A DNA stretch of 64,000 nucleotides from Lobosporangium transversale (Eukaryota; Mortierellomycota; Mortierellomycetes; Mortierellales; Mortierellaceae). The notes under the pieces were generated by a model. It was not told where the DNA came from. It ran no database searches and saw nothing but the letters and a program-made list of their open reading frames with translations. The first letter of the stretch is position 1. The number at the start of each line of letters is the position of its first letter. Shown one piece after another: positions 48,109 to 59,800 of this stretch. The position numbers and the translations under genes were made by a program. The DNA lies in assembly GCF_002105155.1 (NCBI RefSeq), contig NW_019028998.1, positions 124,001 through 188,000 on the forward strand. Direction: 5' to 3'.

Positions 48109-51100
48109 ATGGTCAAGCTAGCGAGGACCGTCACTTCCAAAGTGGGTGCTAAGACTGGCCCTAAGACTAGCTCGAAAGCTGCTGTCAAGGGCGGAACCAA
48201 AAGCTCCGCAGGAAAAAAAAATGGTTCGCCTCACTACCGCAAGGGCAAGAAAGCTGTTAAAGACGATGAAGAGGAAGAAGCTTCTGAAATCGAAGAGGTT
48301 GCTATGAGCGATTCAGATGTAGACATGGAAGATTCCTTGGTTCCTCGGAAGAAGCCAATGGCTAATCTGGATTTAGACGATTTGATGGGCGTAGATCTAG
48401 AAGAAGAGGAGGAATTTATCGCCAATGCCAATATGGTAAGAAGCAGTTTGTGTACTTATTATTGTCCAGGTTTTTAGCATCGTTGGATGACATGCAAATG
48501 AGATTCTTATTTATTTAATGCTTTTACGATTGCTTAATCTTGGTGACGGATTGATAGGCTGCCAACAAAAAACATAAAAAATCTGGAGGGTTTCAGTCAA
48601 TGGGTACGATAGCCGGAGCAGCAAAAGCGAATGGATCTTGGGGAGGTTGTCTACTTGGCTATTGCTAACTATTATACTTTTCATGCATATTATAAAATCT
48701 CTTAGGTCTAAGTTTTCCTATTTATAAGGCCATCCTCCACAAGGGATTTAAAGTACCTACTCCAATTCAGCGTAAATGCATTCCTTTGATCATGGAGGGA
48801 GGCGATGTGGTTGGCATGGCTCGCACGGGATCAGGAAAGACTGCTGCATTTTTAATCCCAATGCTTGAGAAACTCAAATCGCATTCAGCTAAAGTTGGAG
48901 CTCGTGCTGTAATTATGTCACCCTCCCGAGAATTAGCAATGCAGACTCAAAAGGTTTGCAAGGAGCTTGGAAAGCACACTGATCTCAGAAGCTGTATTTT
49001 AGTCGGAGGAGACAGTTTGGAGGACCAATTCGCAATGTTGGCTGCTAATCCTGACATGTAAATTATGAGAAATATTCTATATGGATGCTATTGAGTAAGG
49101 GAGACACAATGGGAATAGATCTAAATTGACATATATTATTTATATCTTCTAGTCTCATTGCTACACCGGGTCGTCTTCTCCATTTAATTGTCGAGATGGA
49201 TTTAGATCTGAAGAGTGTTCAGTATATAGTCTTTGATGAGGCTGATCGGTAAGATTCTGATCTAAGAGACTTGTAAGACAAATCATGGTGATGTCCATTT
49301 ATATTATTTAACAAATGATTGCTGGTTCTGGCTTTTCCGCTCCCAATTAGCCTTTTCGAGATGGGGTTTGAAGTCCAGTTACACGAGATTTTGCACCGCT
49401 TGCAGCCCAATCGCCAAACACTTTTGTTTTCCGCGACATTACCCAAACTCCTGGTTGATTTTGCCAAGGCTGGTCTTCAGGAGCCTACGCTGGTCCGTCT
49501 CGATGTTGATACCAAGATCAGCAAGGATCTAGAAATGGCTTTCTTCAGCGTCAAACAGCAAGATAAAGAAGCGGCGCTACTGACGGTGCTTCGCAATATT
49601 ATCAAATTACCATTGACTACTGGAGTTAAGTTTGAAAAAACTGAAGAAAACTCTAAGAAGCGCAAGGTTTCAAAAGATGAAGTGAGCGCAGCAACAGAGC
49701 ACCAAACCATCGTCTTTGTGTCGACAAAGCACCATGTCGAATACATCTCCAATATCTTGAAGCAAGCAGGCTACCAAGTGTCGTTTATTTATGGATCTCT
49801 TGACCAGGCAGCCCGTAAAATTCAAATTGATCGCTTTAGAAAGGGATATACCAATCTATTGGTCGTGACTGATGTCGCTGCCCGCGGTATTGATATTCCC
49901 GTTCTCGAAAATGTCATCAACTATGACTTTGTGGACAATTCCAAGGTCTTTATTCATCGTGTGGGACGTACGGCCAGAGCTGGAAAAAAAGGTTGGGCAT
50001 ATTCACTTATCACGCCCGAAGAACTACCGTATCTTATCGATCTACAGTTGTTCTTGGCTCGCAAGATGATAGTAGGCTGTTCGAGCGAGCAAGGCCCAGA
50101 TTATACCTCGGACATTGTCATTGGAGCACTTCCAAATAGCCTGCTTGAGATTGACAGTGAGTGGGTCAAGAACAATGTCCTCGATGATACCAACTTGCAG
50201 GCATTGAGGGGTGTCTCTGTAAATGGTTATAAATTATATTGCAAGTCGCGACCTGCGGCAGCAGTTGAGAGTTATAAGCGTGCCAAGGAGATTGTGGCAA
50301 TGGATGAATATGCAGAGCTCAATCCATTGTTCGGTAAGCTAAAGCACATTTCTATATAATTAATAACTTATCTGAACTTGCAATTGTTGGTTACTAATCT
50401 TTTTTCCCCTTCTGATTTGTTATTTAACATGATTCGAAATAGCCGACTTAGTAGATGATGAGGAAAAGAAACGTGTCGACCTTATAGCTTCAATATCCAA
50501 TTTCAGGCCTACTGAAACAATTTTCGAGGTTGGTCAGCGTGGTATCAAGGGAGCCACTCAAGCATCGACTGTGATGAAGACTCGTCGTGAGGTTGTTGAT
50601 AAGGTCATCTCTATGGCTCGACAAAAAAAGGCTGGATTGACTGTGAATCTCTTCCCTAGTGAGGAAGGCGAGAAGGGTAACGGAGAGGCCAGGACCGCTC
50701 TTGGACCAGAGGCTACAGAGGCTGAATTAGAAGATGCCTTCAAGCGCACACTGGGATTATCTAAGAAGCGCACTATCAATGGCACTATCAAAGAAAAGCC
50801 CACGAGCTTTAAAGACGAGGCGTACTACATGTCTCACACACAACTGGATAATAACACTGAGCGTGGCTACTCTATGGTCAATACTAAAAACTCATTCCTA
50901 GAACAAGCTGCAAATGCCACTATGAATTTGAACGGAGATGATCGCGATACTATGAGCAGAACTAAGAACACGATAAAATGGGATGCTAGGAAGAAGAAGT
51001 TTGTCAAGGGACTTGGTATTGGGGCTGATAACAAGAAGCTTATCACCACAGAATCAGGCAACAAGATCTCTGCCTCATTCAAGTCAGGACGTTTCTCAGA

Positions 51101-51560
51101 ATGGCAGCAAAAGACTAAGACCAGTCTGCCTCGCACGGGTGAGATGGAGTTGCCATCATCAAAGGCTGCATTGGCTGCGAAGAGATTCCGCCACACACGC
51201 CAAGATGAGGCCAAACCCTTAGATCCTTTGGCATACGATTATGAGCGTAAGCTCAAGAGAGCCAAGTTTGAGGAAAAAGAGGCTGGAGCTGGATCTTCCA
51301 AAAATGGTCGTGGTGGTAGTCGTGGCGGCCGTGGTGGATCTATGCCTCGTTCAGAATTAAAGAGTGCCACAACAATTGCTAAGGAAAGATTGGCTAAAGA
51401 GAAGCGAAGAGAGAAAACGGGACGCCACGCTGGCTCCAAGGTTATCCGAAATAGCCGCGGTGGCGGAGGCGGCTCTTCAAGAGGTGGTCGCGGCTCTTCG
51501 AGAGGAGGTGGTCGTGGTACTTCAAGAGGTGGTCGCGGTGGTCGCGGGGGAAGGCGTTAG
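48109..51560 (+). CDS. DBP10: ATP-dependent RNA helicase Dbp10/DDX54
   Basis: Exons 48109-48435, 48558-48603, 48706-49057, 49153-49248, 49351-50333 and 50443-51560 give 973 residues. Dbp10 is a nucleolar DEAD-box helicase needed for 60S subunit assembly. The N-terminus is basic then acidic. The helicase starts at GGFQSMG|LSFP, the Q motif region ([14 protein letters not shown]). Walker A is [11 protein letters not shown], followed by [24 protein letters not shown], the motif V region [10 protein letters not shown] and [12 protein letters not shown]-terminal DBP10CT-like region ([14 protein letters not shown]) ends in Arg/Gly-rich repeats (RGGRGGRGG). The donor after 48603 is preferred because it gives the family-typical FQSMGLS. 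Another in-frame donor after 48645 would add 14 residues. The stop is TAG at 51558. Confidence 0.94.
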
Positions 51561-51718
51561 CATAGGAACGCCAGTTTGTCCCTTGTTTTTACTTACATCC
51601 TCAATATATAATAATAATAATAAAAATCACGGATATCACCATTCAAAGTTTAAGAAAATATAGCAAAGCTCATTGTGTTCTTTATTGTTGGCCTAGCTGC
51701 TTTGGTAAAACGAGATAT

Positions 51719-53091
51719 TTATGCTTTCTCCTCCTTGTCCTCCTTCTTCTCCTCCTTTTCCTCAGTAGTAGCTTCTTCCTTCTTTTCGTCAGTAGTGGCC
51801 TCCTCCTTCTTTTCAGTAGTGGCCTCCTCCTCAGCGGTAGAGCCCTTGGCCTTCAGCTCAGCATTGTTCTTCTGAGCCTTCTCGAACTCCTCCTTAAAAA
51901 GAGCAGCGTTCTCAGGATTGGCAAGACGAATAGCTAAGGTCTGGGGACCAGCGCAATCATCCGATGCGTCAGAAGTGACATTCCAAACCCAGGATCGATC
52001 AGATCCGACATTGGGAGTCAAAGTCATATCGGAGGTAACTTGATAATAGTAATAACAAATATGGAAAATATACATTGAGTGCTGCTATCCATTTTCTTAA
52101 ATACATCAATTAAAATAAAATGATCATGAGAAGTCATACCATAGTGGTTGGCGCAGATCTTCAAAGTCTGATCACGACGCATCAAGAGACGGATCTTCTT
52201 GGTCTCCTTGTGTTGCAAGAAACGAACATCACCAGTACCGCGCTCCTTCCACTCATTAGACTCCTTGACGAATCGGAAGAGCTTGGCGCGCCTATTCGAT
52301 AAACATAAATTTTATTTTTTTTCTTCAGAAAAAAAACCCCCTTTCCAGGTAGCAATCGCTGGGTTTGTAGTTTCGTTTCTCTGTTTTCCCGTTTGGAACA
52401 AACTTACATCTTGAAAAGGACATCCTCATCCTCTTCGTGAGTTTTAACCTGAACAGCTTCAAGCTTAACAACAGGCTCGAAATGAACTTCGGCCTCCTCC
52501 TCCTAAATGATGAAAAGGTTTTCATGAGTGTTTATAAGATAAAAGTAATAAAAAAGAAATTGTATTCCGAAAAGACCATGGCAGTATGACACTGCATATT
52601 GGGAAAGAAAAATATAAGAATAAAAAAAATAAAAAATCTCCGCGTCGCATAGTTGCAAAGGTCTACTCTTACAACGAGATGGAGACTCTTTTCATATCCA
52701 TAATTGAAGAGCTCATGATGTCGCTGTATTTCTCGTTATTTTTGAGTTTGTCCTGTCCAACTGACACATTACTCAATCACTCGAAGTGCAACAGGTCAAA
52801 AAGTTTTTTTTTTTTTGCATCCATTTAATCCACCCCACGTGTCCTCCCCTGCCTGGCTGCTGCATGACCGTGCCCATGGTGGCGTAGCGAGTCGATTGCG
52901 TAATGTGCAAAGTTTAGGATTGATAACTCCAAACATAAACATTCGGCGCAAAAGCAGGCATTTCGGCAGAGTATATGCATCTGAAAGAAGAGCATAAAAT
53001 GGTAGATTTATAATAAAAAAAAAAAAAACAAGAATGAGGAGAGAGAGAACAAATGAATTACCACAGTAACGTTCTCGTGATTGTCAGACAT
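51719..53091 (-). CDS. YRB1: Ran-specific GTPase-activating protein / RanBP1 (Yrb1)
   Basis: Exons 53091-53062, 52502-52408, 52291-52140 and 52038-51719 (minus), joined in phase to 198 residues. RanBP1 binds Ran-GTP, promotes GTP hydrolysis with RanGAP and releases export complexes. The Ran-binding domain covers about 12-140: [61 protein letters not shown] and [11 protein letters not shown], all standard family signatures. A charged tail rich in Glu, Lys and Ala-Thr-Thr follows, in near-repeats of the EEATTEKKE type. Exon 1 has only ten codons and is followed by an unusually long intron (559 bases). It converges on DBP10, with 158 bases between stop codons. Confidence 0.95.
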
Positions 53092-53489
53092 GCTAATATG
53101 AAAAGAAAAAGAAATGAATGGTCTAGATGAATGTGATTAAAGAAGAAAGAAAGGAAATATGCCTTTACTTTCTATTTCTTATTGTTTTTTTTTGTCTAAA
53201 AGAATAAAAAAGAAAAACGAATAAAGCGCAGAGTTTACTTAAATGCAGTGCGCGCGATCAAAAAAAATTGATGACGACATTCTGCAAGAGGTCAGCTGAT
53301 CTATTGCTTTTGAACACCAATTTTTGTTGTGACCTCCTAGACTGATTTTGTCCTAGTTTGCGAACAATTTCCTCTGCTCCTATGCGGAAGTCGCATCAAC
53401 CCCCTTAGATCTGAGACTAGAGGAAATAAATGTTTGCTTTTGAACTTACATATCACATGACAATAAATTATTTTTTGAGCATATTTCGT
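53092..53489. other. Upstream region of RanBP1
   Basis: Contains the probable RanBP1 promoter and AG-rich 5' leader near 53092-53220. No other gene was seen. Confidence 0.5.
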
Positions 53490-54127
53490 TAGGCTCGGTG
53501 CCATCCTGTCTGCAAAGCGGCAAGCCACCAATCACCGTTCCATAAATGGAAGGCGGGCTCTCTACTTTGCAGACAGGCTGGTCTCATACAGTGGAATCTC
53601 GATAATTGTACACTTTTGTACAAATTTCAAATTTGATATATTTCTAGGCCATTGGTTGGCTAAGAGCCTTACTCTTTTAAAAAAAAGTATTCAAAAAAAC
53701 CCACACTCAACTGGAGTAGAGGAATCAGCAGAGGATTTTTAGAATAGTTTTTCATGAATTGTGGGCTTCTTAGCCAATCAATAACCGAGAAATATAGCAA
53801 ATTCGAAAATTGTACAAAAGTGTACAATTATCGAGATTCCACTGTATCGAAATTTTTTGAGGGAGCGCTCAAAAAGGAAAGGTTATATTTTTAAAATAGT
53901 AAACTCAATTCAATCGAAGAACTTCAAGAACAAAGCTTCATGTTCAAGCGCGCGGATTGAATTGGTTTGCTATTCTAATTGAGAAAATATAACCTTTCCT
54001 TTTTGAGCGCTCCCTCAAAAAATTTCGATATGAGACCAGCCTGTCTGCAAAGTAGAGAGCCCGCCTTCCATTTATGGAACGGTGATTGGTGGCTTGCCGC
54101 TTTGCAGACAGGATGGCACCGAGCCTA
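53490..54127. mobile_element. Foldback/MITE-like element with about 150-base terminal inverted repeats
   Basis: The left arm, starting TAGGCTCGGTGCCATCCTGT (53490), reappears as the reverse complement ending at 54127 (ACAGGATGGCACCGAGCCTA). The match is near-perfect over about 150 bases if the inserted segment 53589-53844 is excluded. The arms include GTCTGCAAAGCGGC and TCGAAATTTTTTGAGGGAGC. No coding potential, so non-autonomous. The middle, about 53905-53970, is AT-rich. Confidence 0.85.
53589..53844. mobile_element. Pogo-like MITE (256 bp) with TA target-site duplication
   Basis: Begins CAGTGGAATCTCGATAATTG and ends with its exact reverse complement, with at least 35 bases of perfect terminal inverted repeat and a longer imperfect pairing to about 75 bases. 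It is flanked by TA on both sides (53587-53588 and 53845-53846). The CAGTGGAA...TCGATAATT end is typical of the pogo/Tigger group of Tc1-mariner elements, which target TA. No transposase ORF. Confidence 0.85.
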
Positions 54128-54340
54128 GGGGGAGGGGGGAGTTTTGGCTTGATCAACCGTTAACCTTCACCCGTCTACAACACATAGCAAGCTGACACGA
54201 GGCATGACTCAGTAACGCAAGCCTTTCAATAGATATAAGGCTGTTGACCATCCTATCCCGTGGGACACTGAAGAGGAGTCCCAACAAAGTTCTCGCAGAT
54301 ACCGACCTCGACATGTCATTAAGTATCGTATTCGTAAAAC
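54128..54340. other. Flank of the foldback element, no feature seen
   Basis: Mixed sequence after the right arm. Degenerate short frames only. Confidence 0.4.
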
Positions 54341-54789
54341 CGAACATCTAGCTCCTGATGCCATGGAGCAGTACGCATAGAAGGGATACAAGGCTCCATC
54401 AGAGGAACTAGCGTTCCAACCTGGGAAGAAGGCGAAGAAGAAGAGGAGAGACAGAGGAACAAGGGCACAGACGAGATGGGTAGAGGAGATCTAACCCGTA
54501 CAATGCGGCGGGAGCACCCTATTGTAGCCCTCAATGTTGAGACCGTCGCTGCGAACGTTAAGGAAGCCTTGGAAGATGTTAAGTTAGCATTTGAGGTGAA
54601 AAGATGCCCTGAGGAAGCTGCCCTTCTCGTTGCGAACGCCTAACGAACTTGCCAGAAAATCCTAGGTCGGTTTCTGGAGCAATTATTTTCTTATGCCATT
54701 GGTAATGATGGCAAAGAGAAAGAGATCCTCAACTTGTATTTGCAAGCGCATAACAATGAGCGAAATGGGCCAAGAAGGGGAGGAGATTA
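54341..54789 (+). pseudogene. Degenerate ORF of unknown repeat-borne protein
   Basis: A plus-strand frame beginning after a stop near 54360 encodes Glu/Arg-rich then mixed sequence, including REHPIVALNVETVAANVKEA and KRCPEEAALLVANA. It meets TAA at about 54641-54643 and then stays open in the same frame (GRFLEQLFSYAIGNDGKEKE) to a TAA at 54787-54789. The composition is clearly protein-like. Its position beside mobile DNA suggests a decayed mobile or multicopy gene, but no family is recognised. Confidence 0.35.
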
Positions 54790-55085
54790 AATAGCTTTCA
54801 CTCCAAGCAATATAAACAAGTATTAACATCCCTCCTATCTCCTTCATTGGTACCGGAGCCTAAGAGCCAACGAATGCCTTTGCTTTAATGCAAATGTACT
54901 GGAGCTGCTGAAGCAAGAAAGCGACATCTGAACCCATTTCCTGATAAACAATTTGCTGTTGACAAGGCTTTAATCACCTTCTGTTTCAAAACCAGTTCTT
55001 ACGCACCGAGTCATTTGTCCATGTAATCAGTGCTTTTTCTTTCAACGAGGCGAAGCATCAAATTTTTTACCAAGGCAGCTCGTCT
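54790..55085. other. Spacer, no feature seen
   Basis: No supported ORF, repeat or RNA gene. Confidence 0.4.
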
Positions 55086-55646
55086 TTATTCAGTTTTTTT
55101 TTTGTTCGGATTGTGGTTTTGTCCAAGATAACAGCAAAGATCGACAGAAAAATACAAGTTCTCGATATTTGTTACACAGACCATATCAGTTTCCTCTTTG
55201 GCTCTTTGGATTGTGGTTAACCCAAGTTGACAGAGCTCAACTGACAACGACATATTAAAAACGATCGCATTGAGACGCGAAGGTGTCACTCGAAAAAATC
55301 ATTCAGTACTGTCATCATAATAGTTTTCTCCCATTTCGTTGCTTTATCACCGTTAATATTTGTATGCACAACACACTTAGTTTCGGTCTTTTATTTCAAC
55401 TGGCAATACACACGCCGACAAATTTGCCCTTTTTACGGTTGAAGATATACACTTACGATTAATGGGATAAGCCTGCAGATCAACAGCATTAACAACAGTA
55501 GCAGCAGTGGCAACATCCGCAATTTCACATTTTATTCCTCTAGGTTCAAAACTTTTACGGTAATAACAACAATGGTAACTGCGAGCAACAGCCAAATTTA
55601 TCTCTTTTCTATCCACTTCACCCTGTGATATCACACGCAATAACAT
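55086..55646 (-). CDS. Possible two-exon ORFan, unknown
   Basis: Frame 55646 downwards encodes MLLRVISQGEVDRKEINLAV and more, ending at a donor-like CGTAAGTG near 55456. A second frame ending at 55086 encodes LNAIVFNMSLSVELCQLGL and so on. Splicing to the acceptor TTCGAG near 55290 would keep the phase (1 then 2 bases), giving about 130 residues. The stop is followed by a T run. There is no recognised domain, and composition plus splice phase are the only support. Confidence 0.25.
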
Positions 55647-55763
55647 GACCGGAATAACGGATTCAGTGTGTTTTCTTTCTTTTATTGTACTTGAGTTCCT
55701 ATCGAAAAACTCAAGTTTGAGATGTGATGTGTGTGTATGTTTTTTTTTTTTTTTTTTTTTTTT

Positions 55764-56682
55764 TTAAAGCGTCAAAATATGTCGATTGGGTGCCAAACAA
55801 TGCTCCTCCAGTCCAGGAATATGTACCACAGTGATTCCATTTTCTATCATCTTTTCTACACCACAAGGATCTTTCACAAAAGAACGTGGTTCACGAACTC
55901 CGACATAGACTCGACGGATCCCTGCTTCAATTAATCGTTCGGAGCATGGCTTGTTGCCAGATAATCGTGCGCCGCACGGCTCCATTGTGGTATACATGAT
56001 CCATTCTTTCTTGAGTTGAGGATGTGGATGACGTAACTTATATTGCTTGTCCATCTCTGGTGATAGTGATGGTAGTGGGGGCGATGATGACGACGCGAAT
56101 TTGGATCCTGATGGTGGTATTGGTGATGACGCTGGTGATGCCCCTACTCCAACATCTGATTCCAATTCTCTCTCTTTCTCTTGTTCTGCAGCCTCCAAAG
56201 CCTCCAGTTTCAAAAGACAGCATTCCTCTGCATGCGTATTGCCTTCCAGCTCTCTTGAAAATCCTGTGGCCACAACGCGAAATCGGTCCTCCTGTGGGAA
56301 GTCCGAGTTGGGGTCAGGGTAGGTCTCTTGGACAAGCACAGCTCCTACACAAAATCCAGACTGGACAGGTATTGACATCTTGGCCTGCTCGATAGCCAGT
56401 TTCATAAAGTGAAAGTGCATAGTAGCATCTAGTGACCCAAATAAAAAAAAAATAAAAAAATAAAAAAAACCCCCCATTCAGCATTCATCCCATTTCCCAT
56501 CGTCACGGAGAAAGAATGAAGGAATACAAACGTCAATATGAATGTTTTCAATGCGATTCTTTTTTTTTTTTTGTTTTTTTTTTTTGTTTTTTATCCCTGT
56601 CGTTATCGTTCGTATCATTGATCAATGACACTGTACCTTTATCGTCTTTTGAAAGGACTTGCATGTCTAGCGCTGTAGCCAT
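55764..56682 (-). CDS. RIB2-type pyrimidine deaminase (riboflavin pathway)
   Basis: Exons 56682-56637 and 56428-55764 (minus), 236 residues. The zinc deaminase motifs are NTHAEECCLLK (His and catalytic Glu) and TTMEPCGARLSGNKPCSERL (two Cys ligands), with RELEGNTHAEE and VGVREPRSFVKD matching the deaminase part of yeast Rib2. That enzyme deaminates a diaminopyrimidine intermediate of riboflavin synthesis. A Ser/Pro/Glu-rich insert of about 60 residues separates the two motifs. Unlike yeast Rib2, there is no pseudouridine-synthase domain. The first exon supplies the ATG (MATALDMQVLSKDDK) and joins in phase. The gene ends next to a T run. Confidence 0.85.
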
Positions 56683-56838
56683 AGTGTAAAGATTCGTATG
56701 TGGATAAATTAAGCAAGTAAGTAAGTGTGAGTGAGCAAGTATAAGAATAGACAAAGAGAAAGAATAAAAATAAAAATTCTGGTATTTATTTGGATGTCTG
56801 CAAAGTTTCAGATGGACAATGTGCGCTATTTTTCTCTA

Positions 56839-59800
56839 TCATGCTGCTCCTACAGATCCAACGATCACATCCGCCTTTTGCAACGCCTCAATCATCTTCT
56901 TGCATTCCCTGCGTCGGTTCTGGGTAAATTCACTCTCCTTAAGCAGCTCGTCTAGGACCTCTGTCTTGTACAGCTCTTGCAATAACTCACGTTGCAGTTC
57001 ATCTTTGGCTGTATTCACCAGGTTCAACATAATTGCCTTGGGCACTGTATCAACGATGGTGCGCTTTACAATGTTGAAGTAAGACGAAATAAGCAATTCT
57101 AAACAGATTGAGACAAACAAAATCAATATCGCCTCGGTCATTTCTCTATTCAGCAGTTCGCTTATCCTTTTCTAGCTGTCAAGTGATCATCACAAACAAC
57201 ATACTGATCACTTCGGTTTCAATTTGTTCTCGCTCTGACAAATTCCCTGATGCCTTGAGGATAGCTGGTGGCTATTACAAAATACAAATAGATAGGCCAG
57301 GACCAAGCAATGAGTTGAATATCAAACTTGCAAAAGTTATTAATAAAGTAAATAAAAAAGGACATGGGGACGTTCTTACTGGTTCCATAACACCAGCTCT
57401 CTTCTTTTTGCCAGAGAAAAAGCTGCCAAAGAATCCATTATTGCTGGGCTCGGGCTCGAGACTTGGAGGTAAACTCGATGCAGCAGAGTTGCGCCCTTTG
57501 GTATCTGCATTTGGAGGATTTCTGGGTGGATTTACTCTCTCGTTAATCACAGCCATCGCCTTGTGTCCATTTAAAAAGTCGGGGTGGCCAGTATTGATAT
57601 AGCATCCCTCCATGCTAAAGTAACCCGGAAAACCAAAGATAGGATTAATTTAGAACATCTAGAAAGGCAGCGCGAATGATTTCATATTTTTTTTTCTTTT
57701 GTTTACTTGACAAGATCCGTGACAAGCTTGTTGGTTGGATTAAGTTGTCGGCGCAAGAAATTGATGACAACTTGATAGAAGCGATCTTTAAGTTCAGGAA
57801 ACCGCCTGAAGAGCTGGAATGGGTAACCCAAAAACTTTTTGTTAGCACATGCAATACTAAAATGACATTTGGACTCTTTCAAAGGAAATTTAGAACAAAC
57901 CTGTTTGGACAAAAGTTGTGTAAGAATGCGAACAAGTTCGTCAAAAACAATATTAACGCAACGCAAACTAGGATCTTCCAGGCGCTTGATCTGCTGTTTG
58001 ATGATGACCTCGAAGGCTGTCGTGCCTACGAACAAAGCAGGCGAGGAGCCCTGGATTGAGGTTTACGATGCAAGAATTAGAGATAAGACTTTATAATGAA
58101 CCGGTGGCTAGAGTATATTTATCGACTTACAGAAGAATTGTAGAGAATAGTGCGAATATCGACATCCTTGACTTGGTCAAAAGGGTCCAGTGATTTGACT
58201 CCATTGGCAAAAAGTTCGTGGAACACAAAGCTGATGCGAGCACCCCCGGATAACTCGACCGACGTAAGGTCGGTAGAATTTCCGTCTATGATTGTCCGGA
58301 ACTCATTACAGAAATCTGTGATGATATTCAGAACAATACTGGCCTGCCCTGCAGTGCCCTCGCCCAACATATCCCCTAAGCTTGCGAGTTCTGCTTGATA
58401 CTTGACCAGAGCGGCTTGAATCTTAGCCTTAATTTCTGGAAGCGTGTTGCGGATATGGTGCATCAAGATCTAATAACAAAACCAATCCACCGCCGTGTTA
58501 AGAGCTGGATGCTGAATCATTCAAAACAATGTCCTGATAGCTATCCATGCGATGCTGCTTTTTACCATATTCAGTTTTTTAGCCAAGTAAGGAGTGCCAC
58601 AGTATTGAGCTTTACTCTTATATGCAGCATGTCCCTCAAAGAAGGCGCGCTCCGCTTCCAACGATCGAGTAATCGATTTTTTGGTGTCAATGTCGCGTTG
58701 TCCGCGGTTTACAACAGGGACATAGCCTACAAGTTAAGTATAGAAAAAAAAAAATTAATCTAAAAAGTTCACAGCGAACGCTGAAAAGAGTAGATGCTTG
58801 AAAACTTACCAAGTCGAAGAGGGATGACACGACCGGCTAAGATATCGACTACATCAGTACCAGCATCCCTATAGATACAAGCTATCGTTAACCACGTCCT
58901 ATTTTCGGTACTATGGGCACTTCGGACAATATCTCTGCCCATTCACCCAACATAAACACTGCTAGTTAGAGCGTAACTTACATCAAGTCGATTTTGGTCA
59001 AGACTCCGATGGTCCTGGCTCCTTCAGGATCAACTTCTCTAGCCAACTTGAGACCATCCGAATTGGCAAGGTCCGTGTTGGCAGCCGTTACAGCCAAAAT
59101 AATAGCATTTGGCTTTGTGATATATTTGACGATCATATCTCGAATCTGCTTTTCAATATCTTTGGGCTGATCGCCAACCGCAAGCTGTATAAAAATTAAA
59201 TTTAGTGCCAATTCTCATATCAAAATGCAAGCGATGTTAATTTTATTAGTCATCTGCTTATGGTACCTTGGTCAATCCAGGCAAGTCAACGAGGGTGAGG
59301 GTCAAAACATTTGGTGAGTAAATACGGAGGTTGATAGGAAGTGGTGAAATACCTATATGTAAACCGACAAAAATGAAAAAGAAGTAGTCGATAAATCAAT
59401 CGGCTCATCAAGTTTTTATATCAATAAGAATTGGTCAATAGTTGCTATACGTTACCAGCATTCTTTCCAGTCTTTGCCTCAGTATCGCGCACAATTTCGT
59501 CTCGAATTAGATTGAAGTCCGTGTACTTCACATTAGGCTGGTGCAGGAACTCGCCCCACTCCTCAGGCTCTTTCTTTTCGTCTTTTTCGCCTAAAAAAGA
59601 GATGATCAATGGTAAGATTGCTTTTTCCTCACCTGCAGCGCGTCACCTGCAATGATGATGTCCAGCAATGGTCTGCCTTTTCTTCGCACATGGCAAACAC
59701 CCTCCTATCTAGTAATTACACAGTCCTTCTAGATAATTCCTTTGCATCACTAGATGGTCGAACTATACACGCCACACGCATTGGAAAAAATCTTCCAAGT

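Noticed and set aside
53589-53844. Hairpin considered as a terminator or miRNA precursor
   Set aside because: Perfect terminal inverted repeats with TA duplication and an empty site in the other arm identify it as a MITE.
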